A stretch of 64,000 bases of DNA, taken from Adiantum capillus-veneris. Taxonomy: Eukaryota > Streptophyta > Polypodiopsida > Polypodiales > Pteridaceae. Under the pieces are notes generated by a model that searched no databases, was not told the DNA's origin, and saw nothing but the letters and a program-made list of their open reading frames with translations. The stretch covers positions 35,371,125-35,435,124 of the forward strand of contig CM043966.1 in NCBI GenBank assembly GCA_014529385.2. Direction: 5' to 3'. The position numbers and the translations under genes are program-made. Positions 39,533 to 55,339 of this stretch are shown one piece after another (positions within the stretch are counted from its first letter, which is position 1; each line of letters opens with the position of its first letter).

Positions 39533-40483
39533 ATGTCTTCCGGCACTCGCAAGGGTTCTTCTTCTTCAACAAGGTCCACAACCATTGTGGAAAATGATCC
39601 AAAATCTCCTAAGTATGGAGATAGCAACACAACCACCCAACCAACGACATCGGAAACCATGATCATGGCGTACTTGGTATCATTGCAAGAGACCGTAAAC
39701 AAACAAGGTGAAGACTTACGAGCACTTGCAATGGAGAATGGCACACTAAGGGTACTTGTGGTTGAGAATGAGAATCTCAAGAGGACACTTGAGATGCAAA
39801 CAACACGTTTGATGCAACTTGAAGAGGAAGTCAAGGAATGTAAACGCTCTCTTGTGGACTTGAATGCTTTGAAGGAGCGGATGAGCAAAGTAGAGCATGA
39901 CCATGTATTGAAAGAGGAGAAATTTGACACTATGAGCCGGGATGTATGCGACATGAAAAATGTATGCACAAACAAGTCTTGGGCTGATGTATGTGGTAGC
40001 AATGTGGTTTCTAATTCCTCACTCATGCAAGCTATGGTTCAAACAAAGAATGTTGAGAATGTGGATGTGGAGGAGTTGAAGGAACGGGAGCGACGTTCCA
40101 AGAACATTGTTATTCGTGGAATTCCCGAAGAGAAGTTAGAGACACCTCCTTCTCTTGCCATTGTTATTGAAGATTTCTTCAAAACCCACTTTGGCATGTC
40201 CGGAGTTATGGTATATGGAGCACATAGAGTGGGGAAGCAAGGAGCTCCTCGCTCGGGAGAACGGCCAATTGTATGCACCATGCCGGATGAGACCAAGCGA
40301 AAGATTATCCTTGATAATAGTTGGATCTATTTGAGGGATACAATATGTTTTGTATGTGAAGATCGCACTATTAAGCAACAAAATATGCGTCGCAAGGCAT
40401 ATGAGGAAAAGAATAATAAAAACAAGGAGATCTCTCATGAAGAAAATGTGCCCAAGGAGGAGGCAAGTCTCTCAAGCAAATAG
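39533..40483 (+). CDS. LINE ORF1 protein (coiled coil plus RRM-like, nucleic-acid chaperone type)
   Basis: 316 aa from ATG 39533. The N-terminus is Ser/Thr-rich (1-45). A leucine-heptad coiled coil lies at about 48-140, with LVSLQETVNKQGEDLRALAM and LMQLEEEVKECKRSL. From about 180, RERRSKNIVIRGIPEEK starts an RRM-like domain, followed by a C-terminal domain (YLRDTICFVCEDRTIKQQNM) and a Lys/Glu-rich tail. This is the layout of L1-type ORF1 proteins, which bind the element RNA as trimers. The stop is TAG at 40481-40483, and the next codons are in frame with ORF2. Confidence 0.88.
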   Translation: MSSGTRKGSSSSTRSTTIVENDPKSPKYGDSNTTTQPTTSETMIMAYLVSLQETVNKQGEDLRALAMENGTLRVLVVENENLKRTLEMQTTRLMQLEEEVKECKRSLVDLNALKERMSKVEHDHVLKEEKFDTMSRDVCDMKNVCTNKSWADVCGSNVVSNSSLMQAMVQTKNVENVDVEELKERERRSKNIVIRGIPEEKLETPPSLAIVIEDFFKTHFGMSGVMVYGAHRVGKQGAPRSGERPIVCTMPDETKRKIILDNSWIYLRDTICFVCEDRTIKQQNMRRKAYEEKNNKNKEISHEENVPKEEASLSSK

Positions 40484-43400
40484 GGATGCGTGACCTATGA
40501 GACCGAGTTACAATTGAAAATATGCTTTTGGAATTGTAATGGATACCCATGGAATGCGGGGGTTGGCATTGATGAACTAACAAGCAAAGCCGATGTTGTA
40601 CTTTTTGTTGAAACTTGGGAGCATGATACACAAAGGATTAACGGCTTGGAGGATTACAATGTACATTCATTGATGTGGTCAAAGAATCTCAAGCAACGAA
40701 GAGGACAAGGAGGGTTAGCATGTATGGTTAAGAAAGGATTGGAAGATTTTGTATCAATTGTGAAAGATGACAAGTACAAACGTTATGTATGGCTGAAAAT
40801 TATGACACCAAAAAGAGCACCCATTTTTGTAGCCGGTTGCTACATTCCTCATCATGATTCCCCCTTTTATGCTTGCATGGATAGAGATCAACCATTTTCT
40901 GATTTGGAAGAGGACATTGCTTATTTCAAAGGTGAAGGTGATGTTATTGTATTTGGGGATATGAATGCTCGCACAAAAACATTGCAACATGATACTCAAC
41001 AATTTGATATGCCATACATTTCAAGGGAGTTGGAGGAAGTTCACTTGTATGATCGCACTTCAATGGATGAGAAAGAGCCGGATCACTATGGAAAGTTACT
41101 TTTACACATGTGTAATAGCACGGGTATGCTCATTGCCAATGGTGTATCTTTGTGGAGTGGAACCAATGGATTTACATGTAGAAGACATAATGGGGATAGT
41201 GTGATTGACTATATGCTACTCTCTGAAGCCATCATGTATCGCATAAAGAGTTTTATGTTTGGTCAATGGATCCCGGAATCCGACCATCGCACCTTATGTA
41301 TTGACCTTTCATGTGGAGAAGCAACTAAGCATGATAATCTCAGCCAAAGGAAAGAGAAGTTATCACTATGTATGGATTTCAAACGGGCACCAATGTACAT
41401 TGAAATGGTTGAGCAAAAATTATGGATGACAAAGCTTCAATGTGATGCACCATTGGAAACTAAATGGGAAGCTTTCAAGAAAGCTATTTGTTCTTGTGCG
41501 GAAGAATGCTTTGCCATAAAGCATCTCCATGGTATCCACAAAGATAGATCACGCAAAAGGTGGTTTGATAAAGAATGTCAAGATGCTCGAAAGTCCTTGA
41601 TAAAGCTTGATGCAACTATGGACAAAGACAACTATCAAAGTCATTTGCGTACATACAAGGCATTGATTCAAAAGAAGAGAAGAAGATGGGAAGTAAAGCA
41701 ACAAGAATTTCAAGTCCAAGAAAAGGCACATGCATGTGGAAGATTTTGGAGAAACTTGAGAGGCAAGCGGGTTGAGAATTTTGGTAACTTGAGTCTAGTG
41801 GATATGTACACACATTGTAGGCAATTATATGAGCAAGAAAATACTGAAGAAATGCCATTTTATGGTTCACTCCCATGTATGCCGTCTTTTTTTACTATTG
41901 AGGATGTATGCGGTGGGCTTGAAAAGTTGGCCACTCGCAAAGCGGGAGATCTTCAAGGTATCAAGCCGGAGATGATCAAATGGACGGGAGATTTTACCCA
42001 TGAGTGGATGTGTGATATGTTCAACCTTGCACTTCAACATGGTATGCCTTATGATTGGAGTACTAATTGGGTTAAGCCTTTGCATAAAGGAGGGGATGTA
42101 AAGAATGTAAGCAACTACCGGACTATAATGATTGGGTCTCTTATGGCAAAGTTGTTTGGGTGCATAATGGAGATGAAATTGAGTGATTGGGCTGAAGAGA
42201 ATGACAAGCGTGCAAAGGGACAAGCGGGTTTTCGTCGATGCCATAGCACCATTGATCATCTTGTCACTCTTCGTGTTCTCATGGAGGAAAGTCGGTTGAA
42301 AGGCAAGCGATTGTATTGTTGTTTTGTGGACTTTAAGAAAGCCTTTGATATGATTCCACGTAACAATTTGTGGAGAAGGATGGAAGAACTCCAAGTGCCA
42401 AGTGAGTTTATGCTTGCGGTTTCTCGAATCTATGAGAAGGTGATTTGTCAATTGCGCATGGGAAGAGAAATTTCAGAAATTTTTGTAAGCACTATTGGGG
42501 TTAAACAAGGATGTCCATTGTCACCAACTCTCTTTGGTCTATGCATCGATCAATTGGAACAAATGGTACTTGACTTTATGCAAGAAGAAGGCATTGAAGA
42601 GGTCACTATTTGCAATGCGGTAATCATGCTTTTGTTGTATGCGGATGATGTAGTGCTTCTAGCACACACTTTAGAAGATGCACAAAAGCTTATGGTTGTC
42701 CTTGAGAACTTTTGCTTGCATAGTGGGCTGATTGTAAATGAATCCAAAACAAAGGTTATGCTTGTGAAAACCAACCATAAGGAGAAGCCATGCATTGTGT
42801 ACAACAACGAGACACTTGAAGTTGTTGAGAGCTTTAAGTACCTTGGCCTTGAGGTTCCATCCAATCACAAGTGGCATGAATGTGCTATGCGTCGTTTGGA
42901 AGCGGGAAAGAGAGCATATTATGCATTTGAGAACATGTGTAATGCGGGAAACATCAAGTGTTGGGTTCTCAAGAAGTATCTTTTTGATGCATTGGTGACA
43001 CCGGTTCTTCTTTATGGAGTTGAAGTGTGGGGCGGGAGCATCTCAAAGTCTACTTGGAAAGAGTTTGAGAATGTCCAAAAGCGTTTTCTTACAAACTTTC
43101 TCCAAGTTAAGACACAAACACCATATATGCTCTTACTTCTTGAGTCGGGATCTCTTCCAATTGAGGTTATGGGCATGGAAAGGGTTGTGGAGTACATGAT
43201 AAAGATGCGTCAAAACCCCTCACATCGACTTCCTACAATTGCATGGGAAGCAAGCAAAAAAGTTCAAAAGACGCATAAAAGCAAGATCTTGAGCACGGGA
43301 TGGATGCAAGACATAAAGAAGTGGTTTGGGAGATGGGATGCATTACACTTGCTACATGATGCTTCAATTGACTCTCAAGTGAATGAAGCTTTTCTACAAC

Positions 43401-43882
43401 GCCAATGTATTACGGCTTGGGAGAAATCCGGTGGGTCACGCTTCATACATTACACCACCTATATTGCCCCCAACTACAAAAACATGTTCTTCGCTGAGAG
43501 AGGAAACCGTACTCACACTTACATGCTTGAGCCTATTCCCTTGTCCGCGATACGCACTATCGCAGCAATTCGGCTTAGCTCCCATTTCCTTCGATGCGAG
43601 ATAGGGCGTTGGGGCAATGGAGAAGAGTCAAATCGATTGTGCACATTATGCTCACTGCAAGTTCGAGAGTCTGAGTACCACACACTACTAGAGTGCTCAG
43701 CTTTTGATCACATCCGAACTTGCTTCTCTCACATTTTCAGCCATAACTTAGACCTACACACTTTCCTCTCCCAGCCAAAGTGTGGGCTCTCCATTGCGAC
43801 TCTCATCACTACAATTTTGGAGCATCGAGAGTCACTCATCAGCCATACACATACTACATCACATGTAACTTTGGTCCCATAG
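40484..43882 (+). CDS. LINE ORF2: endonuclease and reverse transcriptase
   Basis: 1130 aa counted from codon GTG 40490, open to TAG 43880-43882. An AP-type endonuclease (residues about 8-270) keeps CFWNCNG (N17), ETW (E41), GDMNAR (D157) and ESDHR (D265, H266). A reverse transcriptase (about 520-800) has VDFKKAFD (D614), [10 protein letters not shown] and [11 protein letters not shown] (YADD 717-720). A C-terminal CCHC zinc knuckle [19 protein letters not shown] starts at about residue 1051. ORF2 nicks target DNA and copies the RNA there. No ATG occurs in frame before residue 62, after two endonuclease active-site residues, and the frame is that of ORF1 with only TAG GGA TGC between. Expression by stop readthrough is therefore plausible. 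Confidence 0.93.
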   Translation, partial: GCVTYETELQLKICFWNCNGYPWNAGVGIDELTSKADVVLFVETWEHDTQRINGLEDYNVHSLMWSKNLKQRRGQGGLACMVKKGLEDFVSIVKDDKYKRYVWLKIMTPKRAPIFVAGCYIPHHDSPFYACMDRDQPFSDLEEDIAYFKGEGDVIVFGDMNARTKTLQHDTQQFDMPYISRELEEVHLYDRTSMDEKEPDHYGKLLLHMCNSTGMLIANGVSLWSGTNGFTCRRHNGDSVIDYMLLSEAIMYRIKSFMFGQWIPESDHRTLCIDLSCGEATKHDNLSQRKEKLSLCMDFKRAPMYIEMVEQKLWMTKLQCDAPLETKWEAFKKAICSCAEECFAIKHLHGIHKDRSRKRWFDKECQDARKSLIKLDATMDKDNYQSHLRTYKALIQKKRRRWEVKQQEFQVQEKAHACGRFWRNLRGKRVENFGNLSLVDMYTHCRQLYEQENTEEMPFYGSLPCMPSFFTIEDVCGGLEKLATRKAGDLQGIKPEMIKWTGDFTHEWMCDMFNLALQHGMPYDWSTNWVKPLHKGGDVKNVSNYRTIMIGSLMAKLFGCIMEMKLSDWAEENDKRAKGQAGFRRCHSTIDHLVTLRVLMEESRLKGKRLYCCFVDFKKAFDMIPRNNLWRRMEELQVPSEFMLAVSRIYEKVICQLRMGREISEIFVSTIGVKQGCPLSPTLFGLCIDQLEQMVLDFMQEEGIEEVTICNAVIMLLLYADDVVLLAHTLEDAQKLMVVLENFCLHSGLIVNESKTKVMLVKTNHKEKPCIVYNNETLEVVESFKYLGLEVPSNHKWHECAMRRLEAGKRAYYAFENMCNAGNIKCWVLKKYLFDALVTPVLLYGVEVWGGSISKSTWKEFENVQKRFLTNFLQVKTQTPYMLLLLESGSLPIEVMGMERVVEYMIKMRQNPSHRLPTIAWEASKKVQKTHKSKILSTGWMQDIKKWFGRWDALHLLHDASIDSQVNEAFLQRQCITAWEKSGGSRFIHYTTYIAPNYKNMFFAERGNRTHTYMLEPIPLSAIRTIAAIRLSSHFLRCEIGRWGNGEESNRLCTLCSLQVRESEYHTLLECSAFDHIRTCFSHIFSHNLDLHTFLSQPKCGLSIATLITTILEHRESLISHTHTTSHVTLVP

Positions 43883-43922
43883 GTCATATTTGACCTCCAA
43901 GGACGATAATAAAATCTATCTA

Positions 43923-44032
<110 letters not shown>

Positions 44033-44105
44033 ACAACGTAGCATGGGTGGCATGGGAGAGGGAATTCACGAGGAGATGGTCACGGCCCTCTCACTACTTG
44101 CACCA

Positions 44106-44261
<156 letters not shown>

Positions 44262-44334
44262 ACAACGTAGCATGGGTGGCATGGGAGAGGGAATTCACGA
44301 GGAGATGGTCACGGCCCTCTCACTACTTGCACCA

Positions 44335-45491
<1,157 letters not shown>

Positions 45492-45610
45492 TTCCATCTC
45501 TATTTGGCTTCCATGTTCTTTGCATGCACGTTTTTTGCCTTGCAAAAGCACGTACAACTTCCCCCGATTCTTTGTCAAAAAGCTTGCTTGGTGCATGCAC
45601 ACACAACTCG

Positions 45611-47268
<1,658 letters not shown>

Positions 47269-47273
47269 ATCCT

Positions 47274-47923
47274 TGTAACATTTAATAGCCTAGTAACTTG
47301 TGTGTAGCGGAAAATAGCATAGACATAGTGAGCATTTCATTAGAATAGATACCTAATGAGCATAGCAAGAGTGCTTGGATGGAGAGAGCAACAAAAAGCA
47401 TAACATCTAGTTAGATAGGCACAAACAATACTTCAAAAGACAGAGAAATTAACTATTGACAATAGTTGAGGACCGGATTTATATGGAGCCGGTCCCCCCT
47501 CCAAAAGGCTTTGTATTATAGGTTTCCCCCATCAAGGGAGACATTTTACATTACAATTCTTCGTGTTCCTTCAATAACTAGCTAGTGCAAAGAAGATGGA
47601 AGCTTCAAGCACTAGCAAACTCTTTAAAACACAACATGAATTCCCTCACAGTCTTAGACCCAAGATCGCACACACCTTCAAAGATGGTGAGAGCTAGCAG
47701 GGTATGAGAATACATTGAGAGGAAGAAGGAGTAGTCTTACGAGAAATATGTACATCTCCTCACATAATCACTCATATTAGCATAGCATAGCTTAGTAATT
47801 AGCATGGTAGAGAAATTAGCATGCATTGAAGCTTGGCTCTTGGTTGGATTTGCATCACAAAGCCAACTCCATTCTCACAAGCTTGGAGTAGGTAATAAGC
47901 GTTCCATTAAAACTTGAGAAGGG

Positions 47924-47983
<60 letters not shown>

Positions 47984-48508
47984 GAGAATCTTCTTGCTTT
48001 ACATATGAGCTAGTGTGATTGTGTGTGCCATAATGCCTTCAAAAATTCAGCATCCTCTCTCTCTTGGTTGACCCCTCATGCAATTTACTCATGCTGACAC
48101 CCCATTGGACCTCTCCCAGCTTAGCCAATGATAATTAAGAAGCATAAGTGATAGCCTTCTAACACGTGTCCCCCTTTCCACTTTTGTGAGAGCTTTAGGT
48201 AATTAATAAATACAATTAAACTCTCATTGGACCCCTTTGTCTCCGGGCCAATAGGAATCAGGCAAGCCATTGGGCTGTTGAATGCTCATTGGACCCCTTG
48301 GGAGACTGTCCAATAGTCTTCTAGAGAGCTTAATTATTATTGGTTCTTTTATTCAATTTTTTTAAATGAATTAAACTAGATTTACTCTAGCCTAATTCTC
48401 ATTGGTCCACCTACATGGCCATCCAATAGGATTTGGGTGCACCTTGTGGGCATCTGGGCTAGGGAGCTGACATGTGTCCCTCTTTCCCTTTGTGTAAAGG
48501 AAGCTTGT

Positions 48509-48558
<50 letters not shown>

Positions 48559-48941
48559 GCGTGTGTTTCTCTCTCATCCCCTACTTGCAAGGCTCTCCCC
48601 CTCCTTTGTAGGACTCATGAAGACTTTTTGTACACACACAAAGCATCCAATTTTCCTAAGCTTTGACCATTGGACCCAACCTTTGATTTTTGGAACCTTA
48701 GCATTTTGGAAGTCTTAATGGGTTGAACCTTAGGGTGTTTAAAGCCCATTGTTGCACATGGATCTTTTGCAGATGGCCCCCCCTTTGGATCCCTATTTTC
48801 CCTCTTGTTGATCCCTACTGTGGCCGATCTGCTGGCTTAACCAATATTCTAGCTTTTTCTACCCGGGTACTTTCCCATATTAAATGATCAGTTTAACGTG
48901 AGAAAATCATTTAGGAGAATTAGATATTAGTTATTATGACA
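47274..48941 (-). repeat. 3' LTR of element B
   Basis: Ends TGTAACAT on the + strand at 47274 and ...TATGACA at 48941. It contains a GA microsatellite (47927-47990) and a GT microsatellite (about 48515-48560) that account for much of the length difference from the 5' LTR. Confidence 0.95.
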
Positions 48942-48958
48942 TTACCTCTCTCTTGAAA
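48942..48958 (-). other. Candidate polypurine tract of element B
   Basis: Read on the minus strand this is AAGAGAGAGGTAA directly before the 3' LTR, as in element A. It would prime plus-strand DNA synthesis. Confidence 0.65.
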
Positions 48959-49277
48959 TCATAGTCATCCTCAAATATGGGGTAGAGAAGATAAGCCTAT
49001 TCATTAGTCCTTTTTCTAACAGGTATAGGATCCCTATCTTACCCTACGACATCATTCCAAAATGGATGACTAATCCAAGAGCCTAAGTTGCCGCAAGCAT
49101 GTCTGCACATTAGTCCTATCAATCTTCCATAGTAGAGTGACAAGCTCTGCTTGGTGTTTGGGAGTCTCCGCAAACTTGATTCTAAGCATGCATACTACTT
49201 CACATTTGTGCACAATAAAGAAAAAGAGAGTCTTATAAGAAAAAAAATTTGTTCTTTTTAAACATTTGTACATTTGC

Positions 49278-52200
49278 TTACTCTAGGGAAGCATTGTAAG
49301 CATTGACAAGGTTTAGGTTATCCTTTAATTGTATCCCTTGCATCCATCTAGCATCTTCAAAAGGATAATCCCTTAAATTAATAAGATATTGTTGGATAGT
49401 ATTACCGCCTCTTAATACCTTGTCTTCATGCCGAATAATGGACTCGGGCTGCATCACCTCTTCTTGGTCCTCGATGTCCGGTGGGTCTTCAATAGTTGGT
49501 TCTTGAGGTGGCTCTCCTTTGTAAGGCTTTAGTAGGCTCACATGAAAAGAATTTATGAGCCAATGGCTGAGCAACTTGAGTTGATACGCCATCTCATTGA
49601 TTGGATTAAGAATCTGGAAGGGACCATAATACCTTTTTGTTAACTTAGCATAGTACTTTCGGTGTCCCGTAGGATTCTTGCCCGTGGTGTGCCTTAATCG
49701 GCCTTTGGAAATTTGAGCAAGACCCAATCATTTTCTTTAAAGGCTTGGGCTCTTCTATGCTTATCTGCAACAGCCTTTTGCCTTTGTTGTGAGATAGAGA
49801 TAGCATCCTTAATCTTTTGGAAAGATTCTTGTAGGTCTCGGCTATACTCATCTACAACGAAGATCTTCCCTTGTACCTTAAGCAGCAGGGGACTTTTAGA
49901 TCTTCCCTCAATTACCTCGAAAGGTGATTTTCCCGTGGAAGTATGTACAGTCTTATTGTAGGCATACTCCACCAAGGGTAAGTACTTCTCCCATTGGGAC
50001 CTTTGATCTACTTCTGTTACATAGGCTTTTAGTAGATCAATAATTGTTAGGTCAGCTATTTCACTTTGGCCATCCGCTTGGGGTTGATAGGCCAAAGAGA
50101 AGTTTAGGTTGTCCCTAAATTCTCAAAGAGACCCTTCCAGAAGTTACTGGTCATTCTAGGATCTCTATACGAAACTATGACATTGGCAAGCCATGGTACT
50201 TGAATATTTGTGATATGAAGAGGGTTGCCATTTGATGGGCTTTAATAGTCTTTTTGACAGGTATAAAATGAGATTGTTTGTTGAACCTGTCTATTATCGT
50301 CCATACTTTCGTATTCCCATGGATAGACTTAGGCAATCCAAAGATAAAATCCATGGACATGCTCTCCCATGGTGAATTAGGGATTGACAAAGGTTGAAGC
50401 AATCCAAGTTGCTTCCCTCTATCAAACTTCGTCTTTTGGTATACCACACATTTAGAAACATACTCTTGTATGTTTTCTTTCATGGTAGGCCAATAGAAAT
50501 ATGTTTCAATCCCTTTTAGTGTAGACTGAATCCCTCTATGCCCTGAATAAGGAGGAGCATGAGATTCATACATTACTTTCTCACGTAGTGAGTTAGTAAC
50601 GCATAGTCTATGGCCATAGAGAAGATAACCATCTTGTAAAGTAAATGGTTCCTCTTTCTTCCCTAGTGCAGGGATGAAATCACATCTCTAAAATTGGGAT
50701 CAATAGCATACTCATCTATCATAGAAGATAGATCATTGTGAGTTGCTATGGAAACCGCATTCACTCTCAGCCGTCTTGACAGTGCATCGGCTACTTGATT
50801 ATGCTTGCCAGCAATGTGCGCAATATGAAAATGAAATTGTGAAAGGAAATATACCCACCTCATTTGCTTGTTGAAGATCTTGGTCTGCATCATGAAGTAC
50901 TTAAGACTTTGGTGATCCGTCCGCAGTATAAACGAAGTCCCCAATAGATAGTGCTTCCATGAGTCTAAGGCATGTAGAACTGCGAGGAGTTCCTTTTCAT
51001 ATATGCCTAGAGCTTGCTCAACAGGGGCGAGCCTTTGACTTTCATAGGCTATGGCATGCCCTTCTTGGAGAAAAATAGCTCCAAAAGGCAATCACCACAA
51101 GCGTCACATTGGACCTCAAATGGGTTTGATAGAATCCGGCAGTGTAAGCACAGGTTGAGAGATAAGCTTTTCTTTAAGCCTTTTAAAAGCATTGTTCTCC
51201 TTGGCAGACCATGTATACCTAATGTTTCTCTTTGCTAGGTCATGTAATAATCCTGCTATTAGTGAGTACTTTTCTATAAAGCGTCTATAGTATGCACACA
51301 TACCTATAAATCTTCTTAGTTTATGAAGATTCCTTGGTTTAAGCCATCCTTTTATTACCTCTAATTTTGATGGATCCATTTGGATACCATCTTGAGAGAT
51401 AATGTGACCTAAATATTGAATCTCTTGTAAGAAAAATTCACTTTTCTTTTGATTAATATAAACTTTATTCTCTCTTAAGACTTGAAATATTACCTAGAGG
51501 TGTTGCTTGTGTTCATCTAATGAATTAGAGTAGATGATGATATAATCAAAGAACACTCCTGTAAAGATTTTGTGAGCTTCTCCATCAAGCGGTTGAATGT
51601 GGCTAGTGCATTGGTCAAGCCAAAAGGTATGACAATGTATTTGTAAAGACCAAACATAGTGCGAAATGCGATCTTTACAATGTCTTGATCAACTATCCTT
51701 ATTTGATGATAGCCACTTTTTAGGTCAATCCTACTGAAGTAGGTGGATCCTTGCAACTTATCAAATAGGTCTTCTACCCATGGAATGGGAAACCTATTTT
51801 TGATAGTGATCCTATTTAGTGCTATATAGTTGACACACATGCGATATGTGATGTCTTTCTTTTGCACTAATAACATGGGTGAGCAAAATGGAGATGAGCT
51901 AGGCCTAACCATGCCCTTCTCAACTAACTCATGCACTTGCCGCATAATCTCCTCTTGTTGAGCTTGAGAAACTCTATATGGAGGTTTATTAGGCGGTGAC
52001 CTTCCTAGAACAAGTTCAATTGCATGGTCATCATTGCCTCGTTTAGGAGGTAGTTCACAAGGGATGTCGTCAATAAAAACATCTTGAGACCCCTTGAGAA
52101 AATTGGATAACTCTAATTCCTTGTGATTGTTTATATTTTCTTTTGCTAAAGCATTATGTTCATTTTGAGAATCTTTAACAAATTTCATGTACACGGAAAT

Positions 52201-52790
52201 AGAGCTCTTTATTGACTTGTTGAAAGCTTGCATATGTACAATGGGTATGGTGTTACCCAACTCCTTAGCATCTATGTACATGTTTTTTTCCTTGAACCTA
52301 AAGTAGATTTTCCTTTCAGGGAATCTAACATTGGCAGCCATGCGATCAAACCATGGTGCCCCTAGGATTACATCCTCATGCTTGAGAGGAGAGATAAAGA
52401 AGTCCTCTTTGTCCACATAGCTTTGGACATGGAGCCTCAATTTACCAATTAAGGGAGTGAGTAAAGCTTCTTGCCTCTTGAAAGCACCATCTGCGGGTAG
52501 GACATCTCCCATCTTGTAAGCTTGTATGCCTAGCTTAGTGGACAACTCTGTGGATATAAAATTGTGAGTAGAACCAGGGTCAAATATAATAAAAGCATTA
52601 TGTTCTCTTACCTTTCCCCAAGCATGGCATATAGGAGATCCTTTGTGGTGAGCTTCCTCTTCTTGGATTTTGACCAAGGAAGCTCTAGGAGGCTCATGGC
52701 GGGTGTTCTTTTGGGGACAAGCACGATAGGCATGTCCTTGCTCGTGCATTTGAAAAAATGGTTATCCTTGCGATAACATTCAAGCTCTTC
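49278..52790 (-). pseudogene. pol of element B (pro-RT-RNaseH-IN-chromodomain), defective
   Basis: In order on the minus strand: protease FDPGSTHNFIS (near 52570); reverse transcriptase with VEKGMVRPSSSPF and SRIDLKSGYHQIR; connection and RNase H (AYESQRLAPVEQALGIYEKE); integrase zinc domain (H...H, KCVVYQ with the last Cys changed to Tyr); core with WTIIDRFNKQSHF and QADGQSE; C-terminus YYGPFQILNPINEMAYQL; chromodomain-like end PESIIRHEDKVLRGG...YPFEDARWM; stop at 49278-49280. Lesions include a frameshift with lost codons near 51575, Asp to Tyr in FFDD (codon 51542-51544), breaks near 51100, 50660 and 50150, and a frameshift near 49700. Confidence 0.93.
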
Positions 52791-54193
52791 TGGAGAGTGT
52801 TTGTTTTTGCCTTTGTAAACTCCCTTCTCCTTAGCTTTGTTGTTATTGGAATTGCCCTCAGGAGACTTTTCGACACTTTCCTTCCCCTTAGGCTAATCAT
52901 AACCCTTGTTTTCCGTGGGCTTAGAATTCCTCTTAGCCCTTGTTTGGAAATTGATTCGAGAAGCCACCATAGTATGGTGTATAACCGCAGATATGGTGCG
53001 TGGCGTTTGGGAGTTGACATACTCCGCCATTTCTTCAGTTAAGCCCACACATAATTGTTGTTTTTTCTCTCCAAAATCCATCTTTTTCAAGACAGTAGCT
53101 TTGAGATGTAAATCCCAAAACTTGTCTACATATTTGTGAATGGATTCATAGGGAGAGAGCTTCAAGCTTCGCCATTCCATGAGTACTTTGTCTTTGGCAT
53201 CGGTGGCCAAAAACTGCTTCATAATGGAAGCTCTTAAAGCTTTCCATGTTCGCGGAGCTTCACCGTTGGCCCGTAGGCTAGACCACCATTGCGTGGCACA
53301 CTTTTGAAAGTGCATAGCTAGATGGCGTAGCTTAGAGGACTCCGTGAAGCCCTCATCTCCAAACGCCGCATTGAATTGTTGGATGAAAGCCAAGACTTTG
53401 TCTGTAGCACCAAAAGTGCCATTGTAGGTAAGAAAAGAGATGCTCTTTCCTCCCTCTTTAAACTTCTTGAGCTTGGACGATCTCTTCCATGTGGCATAGG
53501 ATTTCCTATGGCCTGTTCTTTTTGATGGTTCAAAAGTTTCACCATTGCTTTCTTCAGAAGATGAAGAATTTGAGGAATATGGAGAAGAGGGCGACCTCTT
53601 TCTCGCATTTTTCTTGCCTTGGTTCTCTTTGTCCGCACCATCACTTTCTTCATAAGACTAAGAGGATGAAGAAGAGGGTGACCTCTTTCTCGCCTTTTTC
53701 TTCTCTTGCTTTTTGTCATCCCTCTTTGAATTATGGTGTGGAGAAGTGTGTGATGGTCTTCTCCGTTTAGGAGATGATAGAGACCGTTTTGCCCACCATC
53801 TTCGTGGAGCCATCTACCGAGGTGGCAGGAGACTCATTTCTTTCTCGTTCCTTTGGTGAGGGCTCTTGAGTTTTCCTTTGAGAAGGGGATGCATCATCAA
53901 GAAGCAAATTTTTGAGCCATAATCCTCTTATTCTTCTTGAATCGGAGAGAGGCCTCTTTTGGAAGTCTCACAAGGAGGCTTCCTAGGTACTCTCTTGTCA
54001 TGGTGGGGGGTTTGGAGAATCCCATGAGCACAAAGTTGCCGTTGCACTTCACTTTGGAGGGATGGATTTCCCATGGCTTGTTGAAGCCTAGAAAGAAGGT
54101 AGTAACAAGCATAGGGGCATCATTAGTAGCCTGCTCATTAGCAAAATCAAAGCTATCAACATTAATTTCACTCTCTCTACTATTGTCAGCCAT
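52740..54193 (-). pseudogene. gag of element B, defective
   Basis: Starts at ATG 54191-54193 (MADNSRESEINVDSFD). A Ser/Arg-rich region lies near 53550-53720. The capsid-like part is at 52893-53393: MAFIQQFNAAFGDEGFTESS, KCATQWWSSLRANGEAPRTW and YESIHKYVDKFWDL. Damage: frameshifts near 54090 and 53400, a stop before the knuckle, and at the zinc knuckle (near 52760) the first Cys is Phe and a 2-base loss shifts the frame into ...HEQGHAYRACPQKNTRH. Confidence 0.88.
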
Positions 54194-54597
54194 TCTAACA
54201 ACTTTTAGGTGTAAAATGTTTTAGGTGTCTTTGGCACTTCAAGCCCTAGTTGCTACTCCTCTTTACCCCTTTAGAAAAAGCACTCAAGCTACTGTACCCG
54301 TGGCTCGAATACCATTAATTTCAAGGAATAGATGAGAGGGTTGTTCAACACCAAAATAGTACCGGCTCCTGTCAAGCTTCTAAAAGCTCAATAGTGGTTA
54401 AGCCGTAGGCAAGCCCTGTAGGACTCCACTATTAAGACCATAGATCTCGACGGTGAGGCCTTGTTATCTGCACAAAGGTAAGCGCACTGCAAGGCTGAAA
54501 AATCCCTATTCTACTTACTCAATTGCAATTAATAATACCAACCATTTATAGCTAGCTTGAGGACCTCCCTTCTTGAGGAAGAAAAGAGAAACCTTGT

Positions 54598-54609
54598 GCT
54601 CTGATACCA
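54598..54609 (-). other. Primer binding site of element B, initiator-Met tRNA type
   Basis: The reverse complement reads TGGTATCAGAGC, one base from the 5' LTR edge, exactly as in element A. Confidence 0.93.
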
Positions 54610-54610
54610 A

Positions 54611-55287
54611 TGTAACATTAAATGGCCTAGTAACTTGTGTGTAGCGAAAATAGCATAGACATAGTGAGAATTTCATTAGAATAGATTTCTAATGAGCATA
54701 GCAAGAGTGCTTGGATGGAGAGAGCAACAAAAATCATAACACCTAGTTAGATAGGCATGAACAATACTTCAAAAGAGAGAGAAATTAAACTATTGAAAAC
54801 ATTTGAGGACTGGATTTATATGGAGCTAGTCCCCCCTCCAAAAGGCTTTGTATTATAGGTTCCCCCCATCAAGGGAGACATTTTACAATACAATTCTTCG
54901 TGTTTCTTCAATAACTAGCTAGTCCAAAGAAGATGGAAGCTTCAAGCACTAGCAAACACTTTAAAACACAACATGAATTCCCTCACGGTCTCAAACCCAA
55001 GACCTCACACACCTTCGAAGATTGTGAGAGATAGCGGGGTATGAGAATACATTGAGAGGAAGAAGGAGTAGTCTTTACGAGAAATATGTACATCTCCTCA
55101 CATAATCACTCATATTAGCATAGCATAGCTTAATAATTAGCATGGTAGAGGAATGAGCATGCATTGAAGCTTGGCTCTTGGTTGGATTTGTATCACAAAT
55201 CCAAGAGTTGTTGGTGTAGGCCTCCCTTCTCACAAGCTTGGAATAGGTAATAAGCTTTCCATTAAAACTTGAGAAGGAGAGAGAGAG

Positions 55288-55339
<52 letters not shown>

